Assembly: GCA_010206265.1 (NCBI GenBank)
Contig: VIQV01000007.1
Location: 1-64,000, forward strand
Direction of reading: 5' to 3'
Source of the DNA: Lachnospiraceae bacterium MD329
Lineage (GTDB): Bacteria; Bacillota; Clostridia; UBA1381
Length of the DNA: 64,000 nucleotides
Positions within the stretch are counted from its first letter, which is position 1. Each line of letters starts with the position of its first letter. The position numbers were made by a program, and so were the translations under genes. Below, piece by piece: positions 40,559 to 49,928 of the stretch. The notes under the pieces were generated by a model. It made no database searches and was not told the DNA's origin. It saw only the letters and a list, made by a program, of their open reading frames with translations.

Positions 40559-40662
40559 TGTTAAAACCGTTGTCTCATTGACTTTTTAAGGAGTATATGG
40601 TAACATATAAACATAGTATACCTACATAATAAGTATGAAATGATGACGGCGGAGGGAAAACA

Positions 40663-41088
40663 GTGGTCAGACTATTGAAAGCCGTTTATGAAAAAATGCT
40701 TGCGGCAGCGGTTCAGGGCAGTCCCGAAGAGGTATGCGGACTGTTATGCGGAGATATTGCGGACAAGGTTATAAGTGATGTGTATTTACTTGAAAATGCA
40801 GAACATTCCGAGTGCCGTTTTTCAGTGAATACGCGTGAACATCTGGACGCGGTAAGAGATATTCGCAAAAGAGGTATGACGCCTGTCGGTAATTTTCATT
40901 CACACCCTAAGGGTCCGTCAGAGCCTTCTGAGGAGGATAAACGTCTTGCTTATGACAGGAATGCGGTATATTTGATTTTATCACTTGAAAACACTCCTGT
41001 TTTAAAAGCATTTCATATAGAAAACGGTATTGCTGAAGAAGAAATTCTCGTGATTGAGGAGGGTTTTAGTAATGGAGCTGTCAAATGA
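40663..41088 (+). CDS. JAMM/MPN-domain metalloprotease (Mov34/PAD-1 family)
   Basis: 141 residues starting at GTG (GGAGGG lies upstream). The JAMM zinc site is intact: H79-S-H81-P-x6-S-x2-D, with the catalytic Glu in S-P-E-E-V-C-G-L-L. Bacterial members such as Mec+ cut peptides off sulfur-carrier (ubiquitin-like) proteins. It overlaps the E1-like gene by 17 bp, so the two are almost certainly used together. No MoaD/ThiS-like carrier gene is adjacent, so the partner must be elsewhere. Confidence 0.9.
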   Translation: MVRLLKAVYEKMLAAAVQGSPEEVCGLLCGDIADKVISDVYLLENAEHSECRFSVNTREHLDAVRDIRKRGMTPVGNFHSHPKGPSEPSEEDKRLAYDRNAVYLILSLENTPVLKAFHIENGIAEEEILVIEEGFSNGAVK

Positions 41089-41827
41089 ACAGGCTGAAAG
41101 ATATTCACGTCATATAGTTTTAAAAGGAGTAGGCATTGAAGGACAAAAGAAACTTTTAAATGGGAGTGTTTTTATTATCGGAGCAGGCGGACTTGGTTCA
41201 CCTGCCGCAATGTATCTTGCCGCGGCAGGTGTTGGAACAATCGGTATTGCAGACGCGGACAGTGTTGATTTATCAAATTTGCAGCGGCAGATTATTCATA
41301 CGTCAAATGACCTCGGACGTGATAAGGTTTTGTCAGCAGAAGAAACATTGCTTTCCATAAATCCTGATATTACGGTAAATGCGTATTGTGTACGTGTTAA
41401 TCAGGATAATATTTTGGATTTAATAAGCGGATATGATTTTGTGCTTGACTGCTCAGATAATTTTGCAACAAAATTTTTAATCAATGATGCGTGTGTTAAA
41501 GCTCGGGTTCCGTTTTCCCACGCAGGAATATCAGGTTTTCAGGGACAGCTTATGACATATGTTCCGAAAGAAGGACCGTGCTACAGGTGTATTTTTAAGG
41601 AGCCTCCTCCCGATGGGGCGGTGCCTGACGGCAGGCAGACGGGAGTGATAGGCGCGTTATGCGGAGTGATAGGAAGTATGCAGGCAATGGAGGCGGTTAA
41701 ATACCTGATTGGTGAGGGTGAACTGCTTACAGGCTGTATGCTGACTTATGACGCTATGAACGCAGATTTCAGAAAGATTAAATTACCCGAAAAAGTAAAT
41801 GACTGCAGTGTATGTAAAGGAAGATAA
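41072..41827 (+). CDS. HesA/MoeB/ThiF-family E1-like adenylyltransferase
   Basis: 252 residues, start fixed by GAGGAGGG. Adenylates the C terminus of a ubiquitin-like sulfur carrier. Seen: nucleotide loop G-A-G-G-L-G-S-P, S-N-L-Q-R-Q-I-I-H with the catalytic Arg, D-K-V-L-S-A, and the zinc cysteines C-Y-R-C and C-S-V-C. At the position where ThiF and E. coli MoeB have Cys (x-x-C-A-x-x-G-V-L-G), this protein reads P-D-G-R-Q-T-G-V-I-G, so no thioester/persulfide Cys there. It lies between a JAMM protease and an Rrf2 regulator. Confidence 0.9.
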   Translation: MELSNEQAERYSRHIVLKGVGIEGQKKLLNGSVFIIGAGGLGSPAAMYLAAAGVGTIGIADADSVDLSNLQRQIIHTSNDLGRDKVLSAEETLLSINPDITVNAYCVRVNQDNILDLISGYDFVLDCSDNFATKFLINDACVKARVPFSHAGISGFQGQLMTYVPKEGPCYRCIFKEPPPDGAVPDGRQTGVIGALCGVIGSMQAMEAVKYLIGEGELLTGCMLTYDAMNADFRKIKLPEKVNDCSVCKGR

Positions 41828-41829
41828 AA

Positions 41830-42258
41830 ATGAAAATTTCGACTAAAGGAAGATATGCGGTAAGACTGATGTTTGATATAGCCGCAAATTCAAATGGTGA
41901 AAATGTGTCGCTTAAAGATATTTCAAAACGTCAGGACATATCGCTGAAATATCTGGAACAGATTGTAAATACTTTGAGCAAAGCCGGACTTTTAAAAAGT
42001 CAGCGCGGCGCGCAGGGCGGATATAAAATGACGAGAAAACCCGAGGAATATACAATCGGCGATATTTTGCGCGTAACAGAAGGAGAAATGGCTCCAGTAT
42101 CGTGTCTGGAGGACAGTGTGAATGTTTGTCCGAAAGCGGAGGTTTGTCCTACGCTGAAATTCTGGACAGGTCTTTATAAAACTATAACCGATTATATTGA
42201 CAGTACGACAATAGCCGACCTTATGGAAAACGACGGTGATACAGGGTATTTCATTTAA
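41830..42258 (+). CDS. Rrf2-family regulator (IscR/CymR-like)
   Basis: 142 residues. N-terminal winged HTH (M-K-I-S-T-K-G-R-Y-A-V-R; S-L-K-Y-L-E-Q-I; G-A-Q-G-G-Y). The C-terminal part carries three cysteines (S-C-x7-C-x5-C) at the position where IscR binds [2Fe-2S], so it may sense Fe-S or cysteine status. It starts 2 bp after the E1-like gene, which suggests a sulfur-metabolism context and possible control of this operon. Target site not identified. Confidence 0.9.
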   Translation: MKISTKGRYAVRLMFDIAANSNGENVSLKDISKRQDISLKYLEQIVNTLSKAGLLKSQRGAQGGYKMTRKPEEYTIGDILRVTEGEMAPVSCLEDSVNVCPKAEVCPTLKFWTGLYKTITDYIDSTTIADLMENDGDTGYFI

Positions 42259-42260
42259 AA

Positions 42261-42296
42261 TAAAAACCGCCTGCTCAACAGAGCAGGCGGTTTTGT
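42261..42296. terminator. Bidirectional terminator
   Basis: Perfect 14-bp stem AAAACCGCCTGCTC (42263-42276) / GAGCAGGCGGTTTT (42281-42294), AACA loop, between convergent rrf2-type and pheT genes. Confidence 0.92.
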
Positions 42297-42298
42297 AA

Positions 42299-44680
42299 TT
42301 ATCTTAATTGTGCGCCGAGTTGATTTTCAAGGTTTTTAAGAACTTTATCAAATACCTTTTGTACCTCGTCGCCTGTAAGACTTCTGTCTAAGGCGCGGTA
42401 AACGGCGCTGTAAGCAACGCTCTTTTTACCTTCTGGTATCTGTTCACCCTCGTATACGTCAAACAGGTTTATGCTTTCAAGCAGTTTGCCCGACGCTTTC
42501 TTCACAACCTCTTCAATATCGGCTACCGGAACGGTTTTATCAACAAGCATTGCAATATCACGCGTTACTGCAGGGTATTTCGGCAATTCTTTAAATTTAA
42601 CATCTGTTCCTATATTAAGGAATACGTTTTCAAAATCAAGTTCACCTATATAAACGGGTGTTTCAATACCATACTTTCTGCCTACAGCAGGATGGATTTC
42701 GCCGATTATACCAAGAGTCTTGCCGCCTGCACTGATTTTAGCGCAGCGTCCCGGATGGAAAGTCGGGTTATCTGTAACTGCCTCGTATTTTACATTCTGC
42801 ACGTTAAGACTTCTGAACATCTCTTCACAAATGCCTTTAATATCATAAAAATCTGCTTTATCACCGTATATACCAATAGTTATTTTAAGCGGTTCATCAG
42901 GCAGTTTACCCTCTTCGGTCGGAGTGAATATTTTGCCTATTTCGAATAATCTTGCGGCGGCGTTTCTGTAGTTATAGTTTCTCGACAGAATATCAAGCAT
43001 ACTTGCAATTGTGGTTGTACGCATTATTGATGTGTCCTCGCCGAGCGGATTTGAAATTTTAACTGCATTTCTAAGTTTGCTGTCAGCAGGTACACTCAGC
43101 TTATCAAATACTGACGGACTGGTGAATGTATAGGTATAAATTTCGTACATTCCCAGTGCTGTAAGAATTTTGTTTATATCGTCCTGCGCTGCCTGTCTGT
43201 CTGTTTTCTTGCCGCAGGTAGCCTCGCCTGAAAGCAGTGTAACGGGGATTTTGTCGTAGCCGTAGAAACGTGCCACTTCCTCTGCTATATCAGCCTCACC
43301 CTCAAGGTCGGGTCTGAAGGAAGGCGGTGTGACCGTCATTTTGTCAAGGTCAGTTTTGATTTCAAGAGCGTCAAAATATTTAACCATCTGTTCCGTTGAA
43401 ATGTTTGTACCTAAAAACGCGTTGATTTTTTCAGGACGGAAGGGAAGTGTTTTCATATCGGTAACATTACCCATAACGTCAATCATTCCGCTTGTATTTT
43501 CACCGCAGCCCAGTTCTTCAACAAGCTGACAAGCGCGTTCAACCGCAGGTACAGTGTTATTGTAATCAAGTCCCTTTTCATATCGTGATGACGCCTCAGT
43601 ACGAAGTCCGACACGCTGTGCAGTAAGTCTTACGCTTGAGGCTTCGAAGGTAGCTGATTCAAAAATAACGGTGGTTGTATCGTCCTTAACCTCACTGTTA
43701 AAGCCGCCCATTACTCCTGCAATTGCAACGGCTTTTTTACCGTCCGCTATTACAAGGTCGTCGTTTGTAAGAGTTCTGTCCTGTTCGTCAAGAGTTTTGA
43801 TAACCTCGCCGTTTTCAGCTCGGCGTACTATTATTTTATTATCCTCAAGGTCGCGCAGGTCAAATGCGTGCATAGGCTGACCGTATTCAAGCAGAACGTA
43901 ATTCGTAATATCCACAATATTATTAATCGGACGTACACCGCAGGCACGAAGTCTTTCCTGCATCCAGCTCGGTGACGGACCGATTTTTACGTTTTTAACC
44001 ATTCTGGCGCAGTAACGCTGGCACTTATCCTTATCAAGAACGTCAACACTTATTGTATCCGCAATATTTTCATCGTCCTCTGTAAATTTTACTTCGGGTA
44101 TAGTGAATTTTTTGTCGAATGTAGCAGCGGTTTCACGCGCAAGACCGATTATACTGAAACAGTCAGGGCGGTTTGACGTAATTTCAAATTCAACCACTGT
44201 TTCATTCATACCGAAAATATCTCTGATGTCCTTGCCGACAGGAGTATCATCAGGTAAAATCAAAATACCGTATTCGGGTTCGTAGCCGAGCATATCCTCA
44301 GTTATGCCAAGCTCGTCGTGCGAACACAGCATACCGAATGACTCCACGCCTCTAAGCTTGCCTTTTTTGATTTTTCCGTCGGGCAGAGTTGCTCCGACAA
44401 GCGCGGTAGGAACTATAATTCCTGCTTTTACATTTGGCGCGCCGCATACAATTTGTAAAATTTCGCCTGTACCTGCGTCGACGGTACAGACGTGCAGGTG
44501 GTCGCTGTCAGGATGGTCCTCACAGGTAAGCACTTTACCTGCAACTACATTCTGCACATTTTCACCCATATTTTCAAAGCCCTCAACTTTAGAGCCTGAC
44601 ATTGTCATTCTGTCTGAATATTCTTTAGGAGTAACGTTTATATCCATATAATCGTTAAGCCAGCTCATAGGTAAATTCAT
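42299..44680 (-). CDS. pheT: Phenylalanyl-tRNA synthetase beta subunit
   Basis: 793 residues, full bacterial length: N-terminal OB-fold tRNA-binding domain (about 40-150; K-V-L-T-C-E-D-H-P-D-S-D-H-L), B3/B4 editing region (G-Q-P-M-H-A-F-D), B5 domain, catalytic-like core and C-terminal anticodon-binding ferredoxin fold (F-K-E-L-P-K-Y-P-A-V-T-R-D). Forms alpha2-beta2 with PheS. Its ATG overlaps the stop of the P-loop gene by one base (TAATG). Confidence 0.97.
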   Translation of the reverse strand: MNLPMSWLNDYMDINVTPKEYSDRMTMSGSKVEGFENMGENVQNVVAGKVLTCEDHPDSDHLHVCTVDAGTGEILQIVCGAPNVKAGIIVPTALVGATLPDGKIKKGKLRGVESFGMLCSHDELGITEDMLGYEPEYGILILPDDTPVGKDIRDIFGMNETVVEFEITSNRPDCFSIIGLARETAATFDKKFTIPEVKFTEDDENIADTISVDVLDKDKCQRYCARMVKNVKIGPSPSWMQERLRACGVRPINNIVDITNYVLLEYGQPMHAFDLRDLEDNKIIVRRAENGEVIKTLDEQDRTLTNDDLVIADGKKAVAIAGVMGGFNSEVKDDTTTVIFESATFEASSVRLTAQRVGLRTEASSRYEKGLDYNNTVPAVERACQLVEELGCGENTSGMIDVMGNVTDMKTLPFRPEKINAFLGTNISTEQMVKYFDALEIKTDLDKMTVTPPSFRPDLEGEADIAEEVARFYGYDKIPVTLLSGEATCGKKTDRQAAQDDINKILTALGMYEIYTYTFTSPSVFDKLSVPADSKLRNAVKISNPLGEDTSIMRTTTIASMLDILSRNYNYRNAAARLFEIGKIFTPTEEGKLPDEPLKITIGIYGDKADFYDIKGICEEMFRSLNVQNVKYEAVTDNPTFHPGRCAKISAGGKTLGIIGEIHPAVGRKYGIETPVYIGELDFENVFLNIGTDVKFKELPKYPAVTRDIAMLVDKTVPVADIEEVVKKASGKLLESINLFDVYEGEQIPEGKKSVAYSAVYRALDRSLTGDEVQKVFDKVLKNLENQLGAQLR

Positions 44681-45195
44681 TATTCACTCAATCCTTCCAA
44701 AAATTTATTTATATCTTTTATGCTTTTCAAAATGCAGGTATTTTTACCGCTGTTTTTTTGTTGTTTTATCGCTTTGAGATATTCACGGCGTTTTTTTCGT
44801 CCTTTAAAAAATACCCACTTTGCAAATTCCAAATCGAATTTTTCGGTACAGCCTTCGCCCATATCGGGACGTGTTTTGCCTTTATACATAAGGCTTCGTT
44901 TCCAAGCCTGATAAATACAGGTAAAACGGTTTACATCTATGAAAATAATCGTATCCGCTTTTTCAAGGCGTTCATTCCAGTATATATGATGGTAATTACC
45001 TTCAATTATCCAACGGTCACGCTCCAAAATGGGTTTAATCATTTCTCTTTTATAGTCCCTTGTGCTTTCAACCCAGCCCGGCAGCCAATGCAGGCGGTCA
45101 AAATGAGTAGGTTCAATATCGAGTATTTCGCCCATTTTGCGCGCAAGCGTGGACTTACCGCCGCCCGAAAATCCGAAAATCATTATTCTATCCAT
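44680..45195 (-). CDS. P-loop NTPase of the topology-modulation/adenylate-kinase-like type
   Basis: 171 residues. Walker A is G-F-S-G-G-G-K-S-T near the N terminus, followed by H-F-D-R-L-H-W and W-I-I-E-G-N-Y-H, typical of small FlaR/topology-modulation-like nucleotide kinases of unknown substrate. Codon 5 (M-I-F-G-F-S) is an alternative start. It is inserted between pheS and pheT with one-base overlaps to both, so it is translated as part of the T-box-controlled operon. Confidence 0.85.
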   Translation of the reverse strand: MDRIMIFGFSGGGKSTLARKMGEILDIEPTHFDRLHWLPGWVESTRDYKREMIKPILERDRWIIEGNYHHIYWNERLEKADTIIFIDVNRFTCIYQAWKRSLMYKGKTRPDMGEGCTEKFDLEFAKWVFFKGRKKRREYLKAIKQQKNSGKNTCILKSIKDINKFLEGLSE

Positions 45196-46214
45196 CAGAA
45201 CTGACCTAAGAAACGCAAATCATTCTCAAAGAATAATCTGATGTCATTTATATCGTATTTGCCCATTGCTACTCTTTCAAGTCCCATTCCGAAAGCAAAG
45301 CCCGAATAAACCTCAGGGTCAATACCGCAGTTTGCAAGCACCTTCGGGTGAACCATACCGCAGCCTAAAATTTCAATCCAGCCTTCACCCTTGCACATAC
45401 TGCAGCCCTTACCGCCGCAGGAAAAGCACGATATGTCAGCCTCTGCGGACGGTTCGGTGAACGGAAAGTGGTGGGGACGGAAACGAACCTTTGTGCTTTC
45501 GCCGTACAGTTCCTTTAAAAATGTTTCAATAGTACCTTTCAAGTCAGCCATTGTTACGCCCTTATCAACAACAAGTCCTTCTATCTGGTGGAATACAGGT
45601 GAATGTGTCGCGTCAAGCGCGTCGCTTCTGTAAACCTTGCCGGGAGCAATGATTCTAATCGGCGGTTTGGTTTTTTCCATAACGCGTATCTGTATACCGG
45701 AAGTCTGTGTTCTTAAAACTGTATTGTCGTTTATATAGAATGTGTCCTGAGTATCGCGCGCAGGGTGATTCGGTGGAATATTAAGAGCCTCGAAGTTGTA
45801 GTAGTCAAGTTCTACATCAGGTCCTTCTGCTATTTCAAAGCCCATTCCGATAAATGTGTTTTTTATATTGTTCATTACTTTTGTAAGCGGGTGAAGTTCA
45901 CCTGTATGCTGTACTTTTCCGGGCATAGTAACGTCTATTACTTCTGCTTTTAATTTTGCCTCTTCAAGCTTGGCGGCAAGTTCCGACTTTTTTGTGTCAA
46001 TGTGATTTTCGATTGAAGAACGAATTTCGTTTGCAAGAGCGCCGATTTTAGGACGTTCTTCAGCGCTTAATTGCCCCATTCCTTTCAGTACGGCTGTGAG
46101 CTCTCCCTTTTTGCCGAGGAAACGTATACGAGCCTCCTCAAGAGCGTCAATGTCTGCCGCGCTTTTTAACACGTCCAAGGCAGACGTCTTAATTTGTTCG
46201 AGTTTTTCTTTCAT
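45195..46214 (-). CDS. pheS: Phenylalanyl-tRNA synthetase alpha subunit
   Basis: 339 residues, standard length. N-terminal coiled coil (about 1-85), then the class II core: motif 2 in [20 protein letters not shown], and motif 3 [10 protein letters not shown]. An extra cysteine cluster ([12 protein letters not shown]) could bind zinc, as in some clostridial forms. Start at 46214 chosen for AAAGGAAC; the ATG six codons upstream lacks spacing. Expression is controlled by a T-box. Confidence 0.96.
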   Translation of the reverse strand: MKEKLEQIKTSALDVLKSAADIDALEEARIRFLGKKGELTAVLKGMGQLSAEERPKIGALANEIRSSIENHIDTKKSELAAKLEEAKLKAEVIDVTMPGKVQHTGELHPLTKVMNNIKNTFIGMGFEIAEGPDVELDYYNFEALNIPPNHPARDTQDTFYINDNTVLRTQTSGIQIRVMEKTKPPIRIIAPGKVYRSDALDATHSPVFHQIEGLVVDKGVTMADLKGTIETFLKELYGESTKVRFRPHHFPFTEPSAEADISCFSCGGKGCSMCKGEGWIEILGCGMVHPKVLANCGIDPEVYSGFAFGMGLERVAMGKYDINDIRLFFENDLRFLGQF

Positions 46215-46261
46215 ATTACTGTTCCTTTCCAAAGTTTTTTATCGCTTTTTATTTGTAAAAG

Positions 46262-46531
46262 CGATTGCATTAAAAAACACTTCGTCCCTTATTGGGACGA
46301 AGTGTGTAAACTCCGCGGTACCACCCGACTTCCGATAAATTATCGGCACTCGTTTGTGTGTAACGGCACAACCCGTCATTCGCTACGCACCATACGGTTT
46401 CACAAATGCAGCTCCGGAATGAAATTTCAACCTCTGCTCTTACCGCACAAACTCTCAGCTCAATAATTTATGCTCTCTCCGTGGCGAAACAGTGTCTACT
46501 TTGTTCCTTCATAGCCTTTAATATTCAATTT
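46262..46531 (-). promoter_or_regulatory. T-box leader of pheS (Phe specifier)
   Basis: On the minus strand the leader contains the T-box GGGTGGTACCGCGG (complement of 46314-46327), which pairs with the uncharged tRNA end in the antiterminator. Downstream is a terminator ACTTCGTCCC / GGGACGAAGT followed by GTTTTTT. A TTC triplet in the stem I internal loop region (GAAATTTCATTCC, about 46416-46428) fits a phenylalanine specifier. Uncharged tRNA-Phe should raise pheS expression. Confidence 0.93.
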
Positions 46532-46537
46532 GGTTGC

Positions 46538-46566
46538 ATTATATCACTATTTTTGTAATTTGTCAA
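46538..46566 (-). promoter_or_regulatory. Promoter of the pheS T-box transcript
   Basis: On the minus strand: TTGACA (46566-46561), 17-bp spacer, TATAAT (46543-46538). Confidence 0.9.
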
Positions 46567-46573
46567 TACTTTA

Positions 46574-46602
46574 TTGTCATAGCAGAGATTATATGTTATC
46601 AT
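46574..46602 (+). promoter_or_regulatory. Promoter for the SLH-GH5 gene
   Basis: TTGTCA (46574-46579), 17-bp spacer, TATCAT (46597-46602) with TG one base upstream. Divergent from the pheS promoter, with only 7 bp between the two -35 boxes. Confidence 0.65.
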
Positions 46603-46623
46603 AAAACAAGAGGAGGATAATTT

Positions 46624-48138
46624 ATGAAAAAGAAGATATTTATTTTTATGACAATACTTACAATGCTTGTATGCTCGTGCGCATACGGTTACAGCGATGT
46701 CGGGCAGACAGACTGGTTTTACGGAAACGTAACGGAAATGTTAGATATGGGGTACCTCGCAGGCTATGAGGACGGTACATTTCGTCCTTCGGGGATAATT
46801 ACAAAAGCGGAGCTTGTTTCGGTAGTCGGACGCGTATCGGGTCTTACGCCGTTGTCTGGGCAGACAAATCACTGGGCGGCGCCTATGCTGCAAGCGGCGT
46901 TAAATACAGGCTGTTATGACTGGGACGAAATACCCCCTACAGGTGAAACGTTCGACGAGCCGATACAGCGTCAGCTTGCTGTAAAAATCGTAATGAAAGC
47001 ATTTTTACCCGATAAAACGGGCGATTATAATCAGGTATCGGGCAAGGTAAAGGATTTTTCCGAGCTTGACGGACGGTATTACGATACAGTCATTGCCGCT
47101 TATACAAACGGCGTTGTATTCGGCGACGACAACGGAAACCTCAACCCTAAGTCCAATCTTACGCGCGCGGAGGCTTGTGCGATAATTATGCGGGCGGCAA
47201 ATATGACGGGAAACACAAAACCTTATGAGCCGACTGTTACGCCGTCCGTGCAAACACGCAAAGGCGGAGTGAGTGAAAACGGCGCTTTGCACGTTGAGGG
47301 TACTAAATTGATGAATGAGCGCGGTGAACCGATTGTACTGCACGGAATGTCAAGTCACGGATTGCAGTGGTACGGTAATTTTGCAACGGAAAATGCAATT
47401 AAGGCTACTGCTGACCGCGGCGCGAACCTTTTCCGCTGTGCTATGTATACCGGTGAGGGAGGATATATTTCAAATCCGTCGGTGAAGGATATGCTTATAA
47501 ATGCTGTTGACAGTGCAATTCGTCAGGATATGTATGTTATAATTGACTGGCACATACTGTCGGACGGTGACCCTATGACTAATGCGGACAAGGCGGAGGA
47601 ATTTTTCGCTGAAATGGCGGAACGCTATGGAAATAACCCTGCCGTACTGTATGAAATATGCAACGAACCGAACGGCGGCGTAAGCTGGGACGGAAATGTT
47701 AAACCATACGCGGAACGAATTATTCCCGTTATCCGCGCGCGCAGTAACGGTATTATATTAGTAGGAAGTCCGACTTGGAGTCAGGATTTACACGAGGCGG
47801 CGAAAAATTCGATTGACGCGGAAAACATAATGTACACCTGTCATTTTTACGCAGGCACGCATACCGACTGGTTAAGACAGCGCATTGCCGACTGCGGATT
47901 GCCTGTGTTTGTATCGGAATGGGGAACAAGCGCGGCGGACGGTAACGGCGGAGTATATCTTGAAGAATCACAAAAATGGATTGACTTTATGAACGAACGC
48001 GGAATAAGCTGGGCTAACTGGTCACTGTGCGACAAAAATGAAAGCAGCGCCGCGCTTGTAAACGGCGCAAATGCCGAGGACGGTATAAGCGACGATGAAC
48101 TCACTGAAAGCGGTAAATTTGTGTTCGGAAATTTTTAG
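46624..48138 (+). CDS. Cell-surface GH5 endoglucanase with three N-terminal SLH domains
   Basis: 504 residues. Signal peptide (about 1-22; a V-C-S-C stretch is not a good lipobox), then three SLH modules (about 23-74, 78-140, 142-200: Y-S-D-V-G-Q-T-D-W-F, N-H-W-A-A-P, F-S-E-L-D-G-R-Y-Y-D-T) and a short Thr/Pro linker. The GH5 catalytic domain (about 220-500) has acid/base Glu348 in C-N-E-P-N-G and nucleophile Glu432 in V-S-E-W-G-T-S, plus the I-I-D-W-H strand. It resembles bacterial beta-1,4-endoglucanases. It should cleave cellulose or mixed glucans at the cell wall. GAGGAGG ribosome site. Confidence 0.93.
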   Translation: MKKKIFIFMTILTMLVCSCAYGYSDVGQTDWFYGNVTEMLDMGYLAGYEDGTFRPSGIITKAELVSVVGRVSGLTPLSGQTNHWAAPMLQAALNTGCYDWDEIPPTGETFDEPIQRQLAVKIVMKAFLPDKTGDYNQVSGKVKDFSELDGRYYDTVIAAYTNGVVFGDDNGNLNPKSNLTRAEACAIIMRAANMTGNTKPYEPTVTPSVQTRKGGVSENGALHVEGTKLMNERGEPIVLHGMSSHGLQWYGNFATENAIKATADRGANLFRCAMYTGEGGYISNPSVKDMLINAVDSAIRQDMYVIIDWHILSDGDPMTNADKAEEFFAEMAERYGNNPAVLYEICNEPNGGVSWDGNVKPYAERIIPVIRARSNGIILVGSPTWSQDLHEAAKNSIDAENIMYTCHFYAGTHTDWLRQRIADCGLPVFVSEWGTSAADGNGGVYLEESQKWIDFMNERGISWANWSLCDKNESSAALVNGANAEDGISDDELTESGKFVFGNF

Positions 48139-48205
48139 TTTTTTGTTTAAAATCCGTATTTGGTGGTATATATTAAGTATAGCATTTAAAACGGAGGTGT
48201 GTATA

Positions 48206-48754
48206 ATGGAGAAATTAGTCATAACCATTGCCCGCAGCTATGGCAGCGGCGGTAAGGAAATCGGTAAAACACTTGCAGACGCGCTCGGTATTAAGTATTA
48301 CGGACGCGAGATTTTTGAGATGTCTGCTGATGATGACGCGGAGGTATATTCGGTTGATGATGAAAGTATACACAATTCCTCAATTGAAGAAATGGACGCT
48401 ATTTTTAAGCGTCAGGCAAAAACTATCCGTGAAGTGGCGGAAAAGGAAAGCTGTGTTATTGTCGGACGGTGCGCCGATTATGTTCTTCGTGACAGGAACG
48501 ACGTTGTCAGGCTGTATTTGTATGCGCCTATTCGCGACTGTATGAGGCGCGTAATTCGGCTTTACGAGCTTAACCCCGACGACGCAAAGGCGCTTGTACA
48601 TTCAATGAACAAGACACGCGGTGATTATTATGAGCATAATACAGGTCAGACTTGGTCTGACCCGACACATTACGATTTATGTATCAATACCGCAGGTCTT
48701 GAGGTCAATGAGTGTATTGCCATTATACGTAATTATATTGAGATGAAGTTTTAG
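48206..48754 (+). CDS. Cytidylate kinase-like family protein
   Basis: 182 residues. Begins M-E-K-L-V-I-T-I-A-R-S-Y-G-S-G-G-K-E-I-G with a Walker A-like loop typical of the AAK6/cytidylate-kinase-like family (separate from Cmk itself). C-V-I-V-G-R-C-A-D-Y-V-L is a second family stretch. Substrate unknown. The ATG at 48206 follows ACGGAGGTG; longer in-frame readings overlap the cellulase gene without a ribosome site. Confidence 0.88.
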   Translation: MEKLVITIARSYGSGGKEIGKTLADALGIKYYGREIFEMSADDDAEVYSVDDESIHNSSIEEMDAIFKRQAKTIREVAEKESCVIVGRCADYVLRDRNDVVRLYLYAPIRDCMRRVIRLYELNPDDAKALVHSMNKTRGDYYEHNTGQTWSDPTHYDLCINTAGLEVNECIAIIRNYIEMKF

Positions 48755-48777
48755 TCATACATAGATGGCTGTCCAAG

Positions 48778-48820
48778 TTAAAAGGAGTATATCGTTTTTA
48801 CACGATATACTCCTTTTTAT
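48778..48820. terminator. Bidirectional terminator
   Basis: AAAAGGAGTATATCG / CGATATACTCCTTTT with an 8-nt loop, between the convergent kinase-like and galE genes. Confidence 0.9.
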
Positions 48821-48833
48821 GTAATATTAATTA

Positions 48834-49859
48834 TCAGCCTTCGAAACCGTTGGGGTGTGTTGACTGCCATCTCCAGCTGTCGGCGCACATTTCTTCAATG
48901 CCGCGCTCGGCTGTCCAGTCAAGTCCTGCCTTTGCTTTTGCAGGGTCAGCGTAACATTCCGCAATGTCGCCTGGGCGGCGCGGGTCAATCTGATACGGTA
49001 TTTCCTTACCGCACGCCTTTGAAAATGCTTTTATTATATCAAGCACGCTGTAGCCGTTGCCGGTGCCGAGGTTATAAATATGAACTCCGCTCTTGTCCGC
49101 GCAGTGCTCAATAGCCTTAACGTGACCTACAGCCAAATCAACAACGTGTATATAATCACGAACGCCTGTACCGTCGGGCGTGGGGTAGTCGTTGCCGAAA
49201 ACGTGAACCTTTTCAAGCTTGCCGACAGCAACCTGTGCCACATATGGGAGAAGGTTATTCGGAATACCCTTCGGGTCCTCGCCCATTTTACCGCTTTCGT
49301 GCGCGCCTATCGGGTTAAAGTAACGAAGGAGCGTAATCGAAAGATTCGGGTTTGCTTTCTGAGCGTCGGTAAGAATACGTTCAATGAAAAGCTTTGTTGT
49401 ACCGTATGGATTGGTTGTAAGGATTTTATCGCCCTTGTTGTCGTCCTCTACGATAGGAACTCTTTCAGGGTCGCCGTACACCGTTGCGGACGAGGAAAAT
49501 ACAATGTTGTTACAGCCATATTTTTCCATTGCCTGCATTAAGTGAAGAGTACCTGTAATATTGTTATCGTAATAAGTCAGCGGCAGACGTGTGCTTTCGC
49601 CGACGGCCTTTAAGCCTGCGAAATGAATAACCGCGTCAATCTTGTTTTCTTTAAATACTTTTTCAGTGCCTTCAAGGTCGAGAAGGTCTGTTTTGTAGAA
49701 TGGAAAATCCTTGCCTGTAAGCTCTTTTACAGCGTCAAGACATTTTTCGCTTGCGTTGTACAGGTTATCCAATACAACAATATCATAGCCGGCGTTTAAA
49801 AGCTCAACGCAGGTATGACTGCCTATGTAGCCTGCGCCGCCCGTTACTAAAATTTTCAT
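48834..49859 (-). CDS. galE: UDP-glucose 4-epimerase GalE
   Basis: 341 residues. Interconverts UDP-glucose and UDP-galactose with bound [12 protein letters not shown] nucleotide loop, S-S-S-A-T-V-Y-G and Y-G-T-T-K catalytic Tyr/Lys, [10 protein letters not shown] substrate loop. It supports galactose use, relevant to galactan side chains of pectin, and precursor supply for surface glycans. Own promoter at 49891-49919; GGGAGG ribosome site. Confidence 0.97.
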   Translation of the reverse strand: MKILVTGGAGYIGSHTCVELLNAGYDIVVLDNLYNASEKCLDAVKELTGKDFPFYKTDLLDLEGTEKVFKENKIDAVIHFAGLKAVGESTRLPLTYYDNNITGTLHLMQAMEKYGCNNIVFSSSATVYGDPERVPIVEDDNKGDKILTTNPYGTTKLFIERILTDAQKANPNLSITLLRYFNPIGAHESGKMGEDPKGIPNNLLPYVAQVAVGKLEKVHVFGNDYPTPDGTGVRDYIHVVDLAVGHVKAIEHCADKSGVHIYNLGTGNGYSVLDIIKAFSKACGKEIPYQIDPRRPGDIAECYADPAKAKAGLDWTAERGIEEMCADSWRWQSTHPNGFEG

Positions 49860-49890
49860 ATTAATTCCTCCCGTTATTTGGTATAGCTAT

Positions 49891-49919
49891 ATTATATACC
49901 CATAAGAGTGTATTTTCAA
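49891..49919 (-). promoter_or_regulatory. Promoter of galE
   Basis: On the minus strand: TTGAAA (49919-49914), 17-bp spacer, TATAAT (49896-49891). Confidence 0.8.
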
Positions 49920-49928
49920 TAGCGAATT

